A program made the translations under genes and the position numbers. DNA of 5,194 nt from JAFGIT01 sp016929465 [NCBI: Candidatus Coatesbacteria bacterium] (GTDB lineage: Bacteria; B130-G9), in contig JAFGIT010000035.1 in assembly GCA_016929465.1 (NCBI GenBank), positions 1-5,194 of the forward strand, written 5' to 3'. This document shows, one piece after another, positions 1-5,069 of this stretch (its first letter is position 1; each line of letters begins with the position of its first letter). The notes under the pieces are model-generated. The model was not told the DNA's origin. It made no database searches and saw only the letters and a list, made by a program, of their open reading frames with translations.

Positions 1-405
1 GCCAAGCATATCGATTGTCTCGGCGTCCTTACCTTCGTTGAAAAGCTCCATCGCGTCCCATACTTTCAGGATGAGCGGTCGATGTCCCGGCGAGGCGCTT
101 GCGGCAATCTTGCGGAAGTCTTCTGCACTTACGTTAATTCGACCGTTTCGGGTATCGGTGCAGATTGAGCGGAGCAGGTCGATGAGATGCCTCTCGTCAT
201 TCCTCGGATTGACCTTCGCGAGCGCGCCAGATAAGCGCTGAAGCAAATTGGGATCACGACTGGAAGAAAGAACTTGAAGAGCGGCCCTGCAGGCCATGTT
301 TGGAGTGAATTCGCCAGACGAAACACCGGTCTCTATCCTGGCCACGGCGGCAGAAAAGTCATTCTGCCCCAATGCTTGACGCACATCCTCTATCGCCGAT
401 GTCAC
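1..405 (-). CDS. Unrecognised helical protein, N-terminal part (runs off left edge)
   Basis: An open frame of 135 codons runs from GTG at 405-403 to the window edge with no stop, so the C-terminus is missing. An in-frame TAA lies 12 codons upstream of the GTG, and no ATG or TTG lies between them, which makes GTG the only ordinary start. A G-rich stretch (420-417) 11 nt upstream is a poor ribosome binding site. The product begins MTSAIEDVRQALGQ and is rich in Ala, Leu, Arg and Glu with regularly spaced hydrophobics. I see a run of amphipathic helices, possibly a helical-repeat (TPR/HEAT-like) fold, but no catalytic motif, signal peptide or membrane segment. I do not recognise the family. The opposite frames give short, compositionally odd peptides. 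It lies about 495 nt beyond the end of the DUF1464 gene with a repeat element between, so it is probably a separate transcription unit. Confidence 0.6.
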   Translation of the reverse strand, partial: MTSAIEDVRQALGQNDFSAAVARIETGVSSGEFTPNMACRAALQVLSSSRDPNLLQRLSGALAKVNPRNDERHLIDLLRSICTDTRNGRINVSAEDFRKIAASASPGHRPLILKVWDAMELFNEGKDAETIDMLG

Positions 406-462
406 TTCTACAAGATCCCCACATTGTAAGGATTAATCATATAGACCAGTTTTCTGGCGCAA

Positions 463-491
463 CTCTTACTACATTTTTATCCCCACGTCAA
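463..491 (-). promoter_or_regulatory. Possible promoter for the left-edge gene
   Basis: On the minus strand TTGACG (491-486) is followed after 17 nt by the poor -10 candidate TAAGAG (468-463). The -35 sits inside GGGCTTGACG, nearly the same string as the -35 region at 4456-4447 (GGGCTTGACA). An alternative TATA-like element, CTATATGA, lies at 444-437, close to the GTG at 405. Only the -35 is good, so this is a tentative call. Confidence 0.25.
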
Positions 492-544
492 GCCCAAATG
501 GGCACTAGTTCCCAAAAGACGAAAGCAGAACAACAGGAAAAGCC

Positions 545-612
545 CCGAGGAGAAACGAGGGAACAGTCTCGGACCTTCTGCAGGTCCGTTCCACCCCTGC
601 AAAGGGAGGTGA
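545..612 (+). promoter_or_regulatory. Competing hairpins around a perfect Shine-Dalgarno sequence
   Basis: Read on the plus strand, three helices can form. Helix A pairs 570-576 with 582-588 (CGGACCT/AGGTCCG, 7 bp). Helix B pairs 579-584 with 596-601 (TGCAGG/CCTGCA, 6 bp). Helix C pairs 592-597 with 605-611 (CACCCC with GG-A-GGTG, one bulged A), covering the GGAGGTGA at 605-612. A and C can coexist, while B excludes both, so B would free the ribosome site. No good start follows: GTG inside the site gives a 5-codon frame and TTG 629 is 16 nt away. The pairing is visible in the sequence. A regulatory role is inference. Confidence 0.25.
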
Positions 613-769
613 CATCGAATTCGTAGGTTTGGCCTTTGGAGGCTGCGCCGTAAATCGACTGGCGAGGAATTCATGTTTATTTCACATAACGACTCTCGCT
701 CTTTCTTGGTGGATCGTCAAAATCGGGCAAGTATTGTCAATTAATGCCGCGATCATGCGGAATGGCCTA

Positions 770-849
770 GTAGGGACGGTGGCTTGTCCCCGCCCTTCGC
801 CGGACGCGGTTCAAGTCACGAAGCGGGCAGGCACAAGGCCAGCCCCTAC
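770..849. repeat. 80-bp inverted-repeat element (MITE/REP-like)
   Basis: Two imperfect terminal inverted repeats, 770-795 and 825-849, start with GTAGGG and end with CCCTAC. After allowing a one-base gap and a few substitutions they match over about 25 bp. The inner flanks (TTCG at 796-799 and CGAA at 819-822) extend the stem across a short bulge, so the whole element folds into a long hairpin. Its translated frames give peptide strings of the RAGTRPAPT and RHKASPYG type. From general knowledge these recur as spurious ORFs wherever this kind of dispersed palindrome sits in bacterial genomes. No transposase and no clear target-site duplication are seen. It lies in the intergenic gap just after the operon, a usual place for such elements. 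Confidence 0.65.
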
Positions 850-872
850 GGAACGCCCTCATGTCGATCTAT

Positions 873-896
873 GGCACAGCCTTTTCGGCCTGCACC
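873..896 (-). terminator. Terminator-like hairpin after the DUF1464 gene
   Basis: Three nucleotides past the TGA stop at 900, the minus strand reads GGTGCAGGCC-GAAAA-GGCTGTGCC. It can fold into about 9 base pairs with two G·U wobbles and one bulged G. No U-tract follows, so it is either a weak intrinsic terminator or a 3'-end stabiliser for the operon mRNA. Confidence 0.35.
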
Positions 897-899
897 AGT

Positions 900-1886
900 T
901 CAGATTCCCATGTTCTCGACCAACGCCCCATATCTGCCTCCGAGTATGCCCTCCCCAATCAGATAAGCCCCACAGGCAGCTTCCTTGGCCACTTCCGAGA
1001 TTCTGCCCACCTTTGCTACCGGCGCATACATCTTGAACCTGTTGAACAACTCCCGTTGAATAGCATCCTGACATATCAGCCGGCCAGAGATGATTATCTC
1101 TCGCGGTTTGCGAAGGGAGACCATCAACGCGGCAACGTCTTTTTCGAGGCTTTCCCCGAGGAGCCTGAGAGCCTCCGACCCGGAGAGAATATCCTCCGGC
1201 TCGCTCTCTTTGCTCGCGATGAAATCCCTCAGGCCGCCCTTGAACACAGCCTCTTGTGTCACTGGGGGCTTTAGCCGGATCGCAATCTCCGCGTCCATTC
1301 CTCCTCCAGCGATGAAGCCAGGGCTGCCGCAGGTTCCTCCGATACCGTCGGTGATCTTACCGCCTTCGACTGCCATGGCCGCCGTGAAGGCATATCCGAC
1401 CTCGACCAGGACAAAAGAAGTCTCATCGAAGGGGATGCTCAAACGCTCCGATTGGTCCTTGATCGCAAGTGCCACACAGCAGACCTTGTCTGCGGTCCCC
1501 ATGTCGAGCCGATTCCATTTCCGAAATTCGGGCACCGTCGGGAGGTGAACCACGCCAGGCGTGAAGAAGACCGGCAATGCCTCGGCCTTCATCTTCAGAA
1601 GCAGCCTCTTTATGCCCTCATTCACTGCCAGTTTCGTGTCGAGCGGGATCATCTTCCCAATATCCTCGTCGGTCATATCCTCGATCTTCTTCCTGGGAAT
1701 TCCATAGCCCGATGGACCGACTATCGCATCCAGAGGCAGTAGAGCTCGGACCCTCTCCAAGAGCATCTCCGGCCTACCGAGGACATCTTCGGTTTTTATC
1801 GCCTCATCGATCAGAATTTCCCGGTAATTCCCCAATCCAAACAGGTCGAAGCTGCAGGTCCCGGGGTCGATTCCAATTACCCTCAA
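900..1886 (-). CDS. DUF1464 family protein, ASKHA-fold kinase-like (predicted butyrate kinase group)
   Basis: The product is 328 residues, full length for DUF1464, a mainly archaeal family sometimes annotated as predicted butyrate kinase. The reaction has not been shown, to my knowledge. The layout fits an acetate/sugar kinase-Hsc70-actin fold. A phosphate-1 type loop IDPGT lies at residues 6-10 after a short strand, GPSGYG is at 57-62, MGTADK at 129-134, a second Gly-rich strand-turn region at 161-190 (GIGGTCGSPG), and IIISGR at 264-269. It should be cytoplasmic, with no signal or membrane segment. The TTG start at 1886 is chosen because it overlaps the upstream TGA as TTGA, has AAAGGA 8 nt upstream, and puts MRVIGIDPGT at the N-terminus. 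A TTG at 1973 would add 29 residues lying over the radical SAM C-terminus. The first internal ATG (residue 41) is beyond the phosphate loop, so a non-ATG start is required. It is the last gene of the operon. Confidence 0.85.
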   Translation of the reverse strand: MRVIGIDPGTCSFDLFGLGNYREILIDEAIKTEDVLGRPEMLLERVRALLPLDAIVGPSGYGIPRKKIEDMTDEDIGKMIPLDTKLAVNEGIKRLLLKMKAEALPVFFTPGVVHLPTVPEFRKWNRLDMGTADKVCCVALAIKDQSERLSIPFDETSFVLVEVGYAFTAAMAVEGGKITDGIGGTCGSPGFIAGGGMDAEIAIRLKPPVTQEAVFKGGLRDFIASKESEPEDILSGSEALRLLGESLEKDVAALMVSLRKPREIIISGRLICQDAIQRELFNRFKMYAPVAKVGRISEVAKEAACGAYLIGEGILGGRYGALVENMGI

Positions 1887-2896
1887 TTCGTATTTCCTTT
1901 CAATGGACAGGATGGATCCGAGGCGGTCCAGCTTCCTGTTAGGGCGAAAGCCCTGGATCTGCAGCCGCCGCAATCGTCAATGTGCCTACATATCCGGCAC
2001 GCGCCACTCCTCCGCTCCCGGTCGCGCACCTCCGACACCAGCTGGGAATCCTGCATCTCCTTCCAGAGCGCTGTGAGTGTGCTGCCCTTCACGCTACCCA
2101 TGCTGACCGGCGCGAATGTGCAGGGTCGGACCGCTCCGTCGGTTTCGATGAAGATATATTCGCCAAAAACGCAGCGTGAAAGGTCAGGGACAAGTATCCC
2201 GTCCTCCGCCTCTCTTTCAAAGGAGATGCCCTCCTCCAACAGGAAAGGCTTGAAGAATGGCTCATCGACATACATGTCCATTCCGACAGATTCCCTCAGT
2301 CCAATTAGCTCTTTGAACAACTCCCGGTATTGAGCGCCTGTCAGAGCGTATTCAGAGTAATTCTGACACGGCTTCAGCCCAAGGATCGTGATCTTCGAAT
2401 AGCCCAGCTCTTTGACAAAGCGAAAGATGTTCGAGACCTCGTGCAGATTGTGCTTTCCAATGGTGACAGGGCACGAATCGAGTATCCCGAATTCCCCCGC
2501 GAGCGCAACAGACTCCCTCAGCCGGGAGAAGCTCGCGCCGATTCTCGTGCTCTCGTAGCTGCCCCTGTCGGCGCCATCGATGCTGATCATGAGTCTCACG
2601 GCTGATTCCGCCAAACGCTCCACACTCATGCGGTTCAGCAACATGCCGTTGCTTATTAGATAGAGCCTAATTCCGCGCCTGTGCAGGATGTCTATGATGT
2701 CCCAGAGTTCATCTCTCAGGAGCGCCTCGCCCCCCTCGAGTATGACCCATCCAGGATTTAAGGCCGGTATCTCCTCTGCGACGCTAAGGAGAGTCTCCGA
2801 GTCGAGCTCCTCCTGGGCCATTCCACGACAGTGGACGCATTTGAGATTGCATCGGTTGGTGATCGCCCAATCGATAAGATGGGGATTGTCTAGCAA
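1883..2896 (-). CDS. Radical SAM/SPASM domain protein
   Basis: The product is 337 residues. The radical SAM core carries CNLKCVHC (Cys16, 20, 23), the CxxxCxxC ligands of the SAM-binding 4Fe-4S cluster, followed by LEGGEAL at 53-59, which corresponds to the GGEP motif with Ala in place of Pro. The C-terminal third has a seven-cysteine SPASM pattern: Cys242-x11-Gly254-x4-Cys259, then Cys300-x2-Cys303-x5-Cys309-x2-Cys312, then Cys330. This predicts auxiliary 4Fe-4S clusters, as in peptide-modifying and heme/PQQ-type maturases. The substrate is unknown. It is cytoplasmic and oxygen-sensitive by family expectation. The TTG start at 2896 has GGAG 5 nt upstream and overlaps the methyltransferase stop by 7 nt. 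The first internal ATG (residue 26) lies after the cluster motif, so it cannot be the start. Its TGA overlaps the next gene's TTG. AhbC/AhbD-type heme enzymes and RiPP maturases are the nearest functional analogies I can name, but neither is proven. Confidence 0.9.
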   Translation of the reverse strand: MLDNPHLIDWAITNRCNLKCVHCRGMAQEELDSETLLSVAEEIPALNPGWVILEGGEALLRDELWDIIDILHRRGIRLYLISNGMLLNRMSVERLAESAVRLMISIDGADRGSYESTRIGASFSRLRESVALAGEFGILDSCPVTIGKHNLHEVSNIFRFVKELGYSKITILGLKPCQNYSEYALTGAQYRELFKELIGLRESVGMDMYVDEPFFKPFLLEEGISFEREAEDGILVPDLSRCVFGEYIFIETDGAVRPCTFAPVSMGSVKGSTLTALWKEMQDSQLVSEVRDRERRSGACRICRHIDDCGGCRSRAFALTGSWTASDPSCPLKGNTN

Positions 2897-3687
2897 CTCT
2901 TCTCCGCGACGAAGATCATCTCTGGAGAATCATCTGTCAGGGGTGATTTGTCGAAGTTGCCGAAGAGGTCGATAATATCGAATCCTGCCCGGACAAGCAG
3001 ATGCTCGACCTCATAGCGGAAGAAGTAGCGGAATGGAAAAGCCTGAACGAACCGCTCCGTCCTTCCGTCGGGATGAGTGCAATAGTAGATTATTTCGACC
3101 TCGTTGAATTGCTCAGTGCGGTGGAATGCCTTGGTTCGGTTTGTCCGCCTTAGCCTCCGACCGTCTGGCATCTCGAATTCGGGCGTATCCTCGACTTCTT
3201 TCATATAGATCGTATCATACATGCGTCTCGGATAAGTCTGAAAGAGCTCGAGAATAAACCTCCCGCCCGGGGCAAGATGCCGGCGGACGCAATTCAGGCA
3301 GGCTAGTTGCGCTTGAACTGAGATAAGGTGCTGAAAAGATCGAAACGGCGTAGTTATCAGGCCAAATTGGCCCTCAAGGTCGAATGCGGTCATATCACCG
3401 AGTATAAGCGAGATTCGCTCCCGCACCTCCGGAGGCTGCGCTTGCAGCTTGCTTTTGCAGGCGCCCAACATGCTCTCGGATATGTCGAGGCCCACGATAT
3501 CAAAGCCCGCGGCGGCGATCGGTATGAGTATTCGTCCCGTTCCACACCCAAGCTCGAGCACCCGGCCATGAGATAAACGGGCTGCCTCAACATAGAAATC
3601 AAGGTCAGCCCGTTTCGCATATGCGGGAACCAAATCGTAATACTCTGAAAGGAAAGGCTCGTACTTGTAGACGCCTTGTCGGCTCAC
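2890..3687 (-). CDS. Class I SAM-dependent methyltransferase
   Basis: The product is 265 residues and cytoplasmic. Motif I is VLELGCGTG at residues 43-51, followed by GLDIS at 66-70, whose Asp68 is the expected ribose-binding acid. GDM at 97-99 is the next binding loop and LAPGGRFILEL at 138-148 is the post-catalytic strand. The C-terminal part (about 155-245) is mostly beta and aromatic-rich, as in Methyltransf_25/11-type enzymes that act on small molecules or cofactors. The sequence does not tell the acceptor. The N-terminus (KYEPFLSEYYDLV) is the typical lead-in helix of this group. GTG at 3687 is supported by AAGGAG (3700-3695) 7 nt upstream, and no ATG occurs before residue 74, which is past motif I. 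It is the first gene of the operon, and its stop lies inside the first codons of the radical SAM gene. Confidence 0.9.
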   Translation of the reverse strand: MSRQGVYKYEPFLSEYYDLVPAYAKRADLDFYVEAARLSHGRVLELGCGTGRILIPIAAAGFDIVGLDISESMLGACKSKLQAQPPEVRERISLILGDMTAFDLEGQFGLITTPFRSFQHLISVQAQLACLNCVRRHLAPGGRFILELFQTYPRRMYDTIYMKEVEDTPEFEMPDGRRLRRTNRTKAFHRTEQFNEVEIIYYCTHPDGRTERFVQAFPFRYFFRYEVEHLLVRAGFDIIDLFGNFDKSPLTDDSPEMIFVAEKSC

Positions 3688-3694
3688 GGTGTCT

Positions 3695-3700
3695 CTCCTT
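3695..3700 (-). promoter_or_regulatory. Ribosome binding site of the methyltransferase gene
   Basis: AAGGAG on the minus strand, 7 nt before GTG at 3687, fixes the non-ATG start of the operon. Confidence 0.7.
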
Positions 3701-3728
3701 CAGTCTTTGTGATCTGATTGATTGGGCA

Positions 3729-3811
3729 TTGGTTGGGCCGGTCCCTTCTGGGACATAACCAAACTCATCTCTCGACCAATTAAGGTCTGTTGACGGGTCC
3801 CCGCCCATCAA
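3729..3811 (-). promoter_or_regulatory. Structured 5' leader of the operon: three consecutive hairpins
   Basis: In transcript order: UUGAUGGG-CGGGGA-CCCGUCAA (3811-3790, 8 pairs including one U·G), GACC-UUAAUU-GGUC (3787-3774), and a compound hairpin (3762-3729). The last pairs TTGGTT with AACCAA over 6 bp, has an asymmetric internal loop, and is capped by GTCCC-AGAA-GGGAC. They fill most of the 126-nt leader expected from the extended -10 at 3821-3829 and end about 30 nt before the ribosome binding site. The first could instead be a terminator for the cold-shock gene, though no U-tract follows. I recognise no known riboswitch. Confidence 0.35.
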
Positions 3812-3820
3812 TCGCAGATC

Positions 3821-3829
3821 ATATTACCA
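3821..3829 (-). promoter_or_regulatory. Extended -10 promoter candidate for the operon
   Basis: TGGTAATAT on the minus strand fits the TGn plus -10 pattern, with TAATAT matching TATAAT at four of six positions. No good -35 is visible 17 nt upstream, as is usual for extended -10 promoters. It would start transcription near 3814. Read-through from the cold-shock gene is the alternative. Confidence 0.3.
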
Positions 3830-3848
3830 TTAGTCGGACAGTTAAATT

Positions 3849-4052
3849 CTAGCTCTCATCCAGTCGCATGTTCGCTGCACGGATGCCTTTCGGTCCCTTC
3901 TCTATCGAGAAGTCCACCTTTCTACCCTCCTCGAGCGCGTCGTACTCGACACCCTCAAGAGCTGAACGATGGAAGAAGACCTCGTTGCCGTCCTCTCCGC
4001 GGATGAAACCGAAGCCTCGGTCTCTAATGAGTCTTTTAATCTCGCCTTTCAA
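3849..4052 (-). CDS. Cold-shock domain protein (CspA family)
   Basis: The product is 67 residues, the normal length for a single cold-shock domain. It is a five-stranded OB-fold protein that binds single-stranded RNA/DNA in the cytoplasm and acts as an RNA chaperone. RNP1 is RGFGFI at residues 12-17 and RNP2 is VFFHRS at 25-30, both intact. KGPKGIRAANMRL at 52-64 is the standard final strand. The start is TTG at 4052, giving MKGEIKRLIRDRGFGFI. The in-frame GTG at 4061 is part of the Shine-Dalgarno sequence itself (GGAGGTGA, 4065-4058), which sits 5 nt before the TTG. The next ATG is residue 62, so a non-ATG start is required. It is followed by 161 nt before the methyltransferase gene and is probably its own transcription unit with a leader of about 100 nt. 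Confidence 0.93.
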   Translation of the reverse strand: MKGEIKRLIRDRGFGFIRGEDGNEVFFHRSALEGVEYDALEEGRKVDFSIEKGPKGIRAANMRLDES

Positions 4053-4057
4053 ATCTT

Positions 4058-4065
4058 TCACCTCC
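4058..4065 (-). promoter_or_regulatory. Perfect ribosome binding site of the cold-shock gene
   Basis: GGAGGTGA is fully complementary to the 3' end of 16S rRNA. It decides the start: it contains the upstream GTG (4061-4059) and leaves 5 nt to TTG 4052. Confidence 0.8.
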
Positions 4066-4159
4066 TTTCCTAAAAAATTCCCACTATTATTCTATATATC
4101 GAGTGCTAAATAAACTTATGCATCATGAGGTCTGGGAGCGAAGTAGTCATGGGATATGC

Positions 4160-4191
4160 TATATAGGGGGGAACTCAGCCTAGCCTGTCAA
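4160..4191 (-). promoter_or_regulatory. Candidate cold-shock gene promoter with a long spacer
   Basis: TTGACA (4191-4186) and TATATA (4165-4160) lie on the minus strand 20 nt apart, longer than the usual 17. This would start transcription near 4153 and give a leader of about 100 nt. Long leaders are typical of cold-shock genes. An alternative, promoter-like AT-rich segment, with TAGAAT at 4094-4089, lies closer to the gene but has no matching -35. Confidence 0.35.
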
Positions 4192-4248
4192 ATTCCGAAA
4201 GTAATTCGGCCAAAAGAAAGAATTCGGGGATCCGAATCTCGGTCCCCC
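4166..4248. repeat. Hairpin-rich segment with interchangeable CCGAA/TTCGG arms
   Basis: An outer helix (GGGGGG 4166-4171 with TCCCCC 4243-4248, one G·T pair) encloses two perfect hairpins: CCGAA-agtaa-TTCGG (4195-4209) and ATTCGG-ggat-CCGAAT (4222-4237). Either CCGAA arm can pair with either TTCGG arm, so alternative folds exist. It is not a tRNA: the T-arm does not pair and the would-be anticodon loop has A at position 33. It overlaps the candidate cold-shock promoter. A remnant of a structured RNA, an operator or a terminator are all possible. Confidence 0.35.
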
Positions 4249-4423
4249 GGACTTCATATAATCTCACTAACTCTCTGTCCTGCCTCAAAAGCAAAGCCCC
4301 GCAGGACATACCCTTCTCTCAGTCTGCTGGCAAAAAAGCCATTACGTCTCAAGTCTCGGCTCAAATTCGCTCAAGGACTCATTCCCCGCGATGATAGCCC
4401 AAGACTAAAACTCTATAATGTGG

Positions 4424-4452
4424 AACATAAGTCCCATTAAAAGCAATGTCAA
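4424..4452 (-). promoter_or_regulatory. Sigma70-like promoter without an obvious gene
   Basis: On the minus strand a perfect TTGACA (4452-4447) is followed after exactly 17 nt by TATGTT (4429-4424), matching TATAAT at four of six positions. Transcription would begin near 4417 and run towards the cold-shock gene. The only frame behind it is the 36-codon one at 4364-4254, so it may serve a small RNA, a small or decayed gene, or a very long cold-shock leader. Confidence 0.4.
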
Positions 4453-4500
4453 GCCCGATTTTTCAAATTCTCATTGGCAGATACGGGCTTGGAATGGATA

Positions 4501-4516
4501 TTGCCAGGCTTGGCAA
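4501..4516. repeat. Perfect 6-bp hairpin
   Basis: TTGCCA-ggct-TGGCAA is a perfect inverted repeat in the gene-free interval. No U-tract follows on either strand. It could be a secondary terminator for the gene ending at 4602. Confidence 0.35.
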
Positions 4517-4575
4517 CTTGCAGATCACCATTTCCTCATTCGGCTGCGCGCCGTTGCTCCGGTTGGCAAATGCCG

Positions 4576-4593
4576 GCTGCATGTCCTTGCAGC
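4576..4593 (-). terminator. Terminator-like hairpin after the 155-residue gene
   Basis: GCTGCA-aggaca-TGCAGC on the minus strand begins 8 nt past the TAG stop at 4602. It is a perfect 6-bp stem without a U-tract, so termination strength is uncertain. Confidence 0.35.
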
Positions 4594-4601
4594 GTCCGAT
4601 C

Positions 4602-5069
4602 CTAACCGGATGAATCCGCTATAGGACGGTATTGACGAATACTCATCGAACCAAGGTGCGGACTTATATCGTCGTGAACCAAGCCCACTCTGAGAAGCGA
4701 AACCTCCCCCAACTCAAGCCAATTCAGATTTGGCTTCAGGAAAAACACTGCCGAGTCTTTCTCAATCTCTGCCTCGAGCCGTCCGAGAATACGGGCTTCA
4801 TCTTCACCATACCACTCTAAATAAGCCTTGTTCGTGGGCAGACTATCAGGCTGCCGAAACGTCAAGATGACTATATCATAAACAGCTGTCGATATGTTTG
4901 TTCGCCCACTGCTCAGGCAACCCTCCGGAAGCTCCTTGCCCGGACATAGATCGAGTCTGGCGCCATCAGCCCCACTCGGACTTCCATAGGTGTAGAAAAG
5001 CTGCTCCGGCTGTGCTCCAAGATGACTTCTCCACCTCGCTCTCAGAAGAGATGCAATGTCGCCTCTCAC
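4602..5069 (-). CDS. Unrecognised 155-residue protein
   Basis: The frame has ordinary codon use and a balanced, soluble-protein composition. It begins MRGDIASLLRARWRSHLG, has strand-like stretches (AVYDIVILTF about 62-71, AVFFLKPNLNWLEL about 106-119) and an acidic helix (EDEARILGRLEAEIEKD about 88-104). I see no signal peptide, membrane segment, metal cluster or known catalytic motif, and I do not recognise a family. GTG 5069 has AGGA (5078-5075) 5 nt upstream. It also forms a GTGA overlap with a frame that ends at 5066, which supports it. The frame stays open for 16 more codons upstream, to a TAG at 5120-5118, and that stretch (IIVLEQSNDRIRV) also looks protein-like. A rare ATT start or a frameshift joining it to the upstream frame therefore remains possible. 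No ATG is available at either place. Confidence 0.6.
   Translation of the reverse strand: MRGDIASLLRARWRSHLGAQPEQLFYTYGSPSGADGARLDLCPGKELPEGCLSSGRTNISTAVYDIVILTFRQPDSLPTNKAYLEWYGEDEARILGRLEAEIEKDSAVFFLKPNLNWLELGEVSLLRVGLVHDDISPHLGSMSIRQYRPIADSSG

Larger units (their letters stand above)
406..899. other. Gene-free interval between DUF1464 gene and left-edge gene
   Basis: This 494-nt stretch holds no convincing gene. It contains a terminator-like hairpin (873-896), an 80-bp inverted-repeat element (770-849), a segment with competing hairpins and a perfect Shine-Dalgarno sequence (545-612), a small GCCC-AAAT-GGGC hairpin (492-503) and a weak minus-strand promoter (463-491). The plus-strand frame from TTG 629 crosses the repeat element and runs antisense into the DUF1464 gene. 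Its composition is not protein-like and I do not call it. Confidence 0.6.
4254..4601 (-). other. Gene-poor interval, possibly a decayed coding remnant
   Basis: No intact gene is visible. A minus-strand frame from TTG 4364 to TGA 4254 (36 residues) has protein-like composition, including GYVLRGFAFEAGQRVSEII. It is preceded in other frames by two more protein-like scraps, LSEFEPRLET (ending near 4345) and TYVPHYRVLVLGYHRGE (ending near 4385). Three short frames in a row with stops between them would fit a frameshifted pseudogene or chance. The stretch also holds a TTGACA promoter (4424-4452) and two hairpins (4501-4516, 4576-4593). Confidence 0.25.

Noticed and set aside
629-1036. Plus-strand frame of 135 codons from TTG
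   Set aside because: It crosses the palindromic repeat element and then runs antisense through the DUF1464 C-terminus. Its composition is not protein-like and no ribosome site is properly spaced.
1090-1548. Plus-strand frame of 152 codons inside the DUF1464 gene
   Set aside because: Antisense shadow of a well-supported gene, Ser/Pro/Arg-rich, with no motif.
1887-1973. Upstream TTG start for the DUF1464 gene
   Set aside because: It would add 29 residues encoded over the radical SAM C-terminus and displace the N-terminal strand and phosphate loop. TTG 1886 with the TTGA stop/start overlap fits better.
3729-3775. Guanidine-type (ykkC) riboswitch
   Set aside because: TTGGTCGAGAGA recalls the TGGTCCGAGAG core, but the other conserved blocks and the overall fold are absent.
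3605-3811. Minus-strand 68-codon frame overlapping the methyltransferase start
   Set aside because: It lies over the hairpin leader and the start of a certain gene in another frame, and shows no family signature.
4166-4248. tRNA gene
   Set aside because: An outer G/C helix, a D-loop-like AGCCTGTCAAA and two inner hairpins suggested a cloverleaf. However, T8 and U33 are missing, the T-stem does not pair and no CCA end is present.
4156-4440. Plus-strand 94-codon frame
   Set aside because: Its composition is Ser/Arg/Lys/Pro-rich with no motif, it runs through the hairpin-rich segment, and it has no ribosome site.
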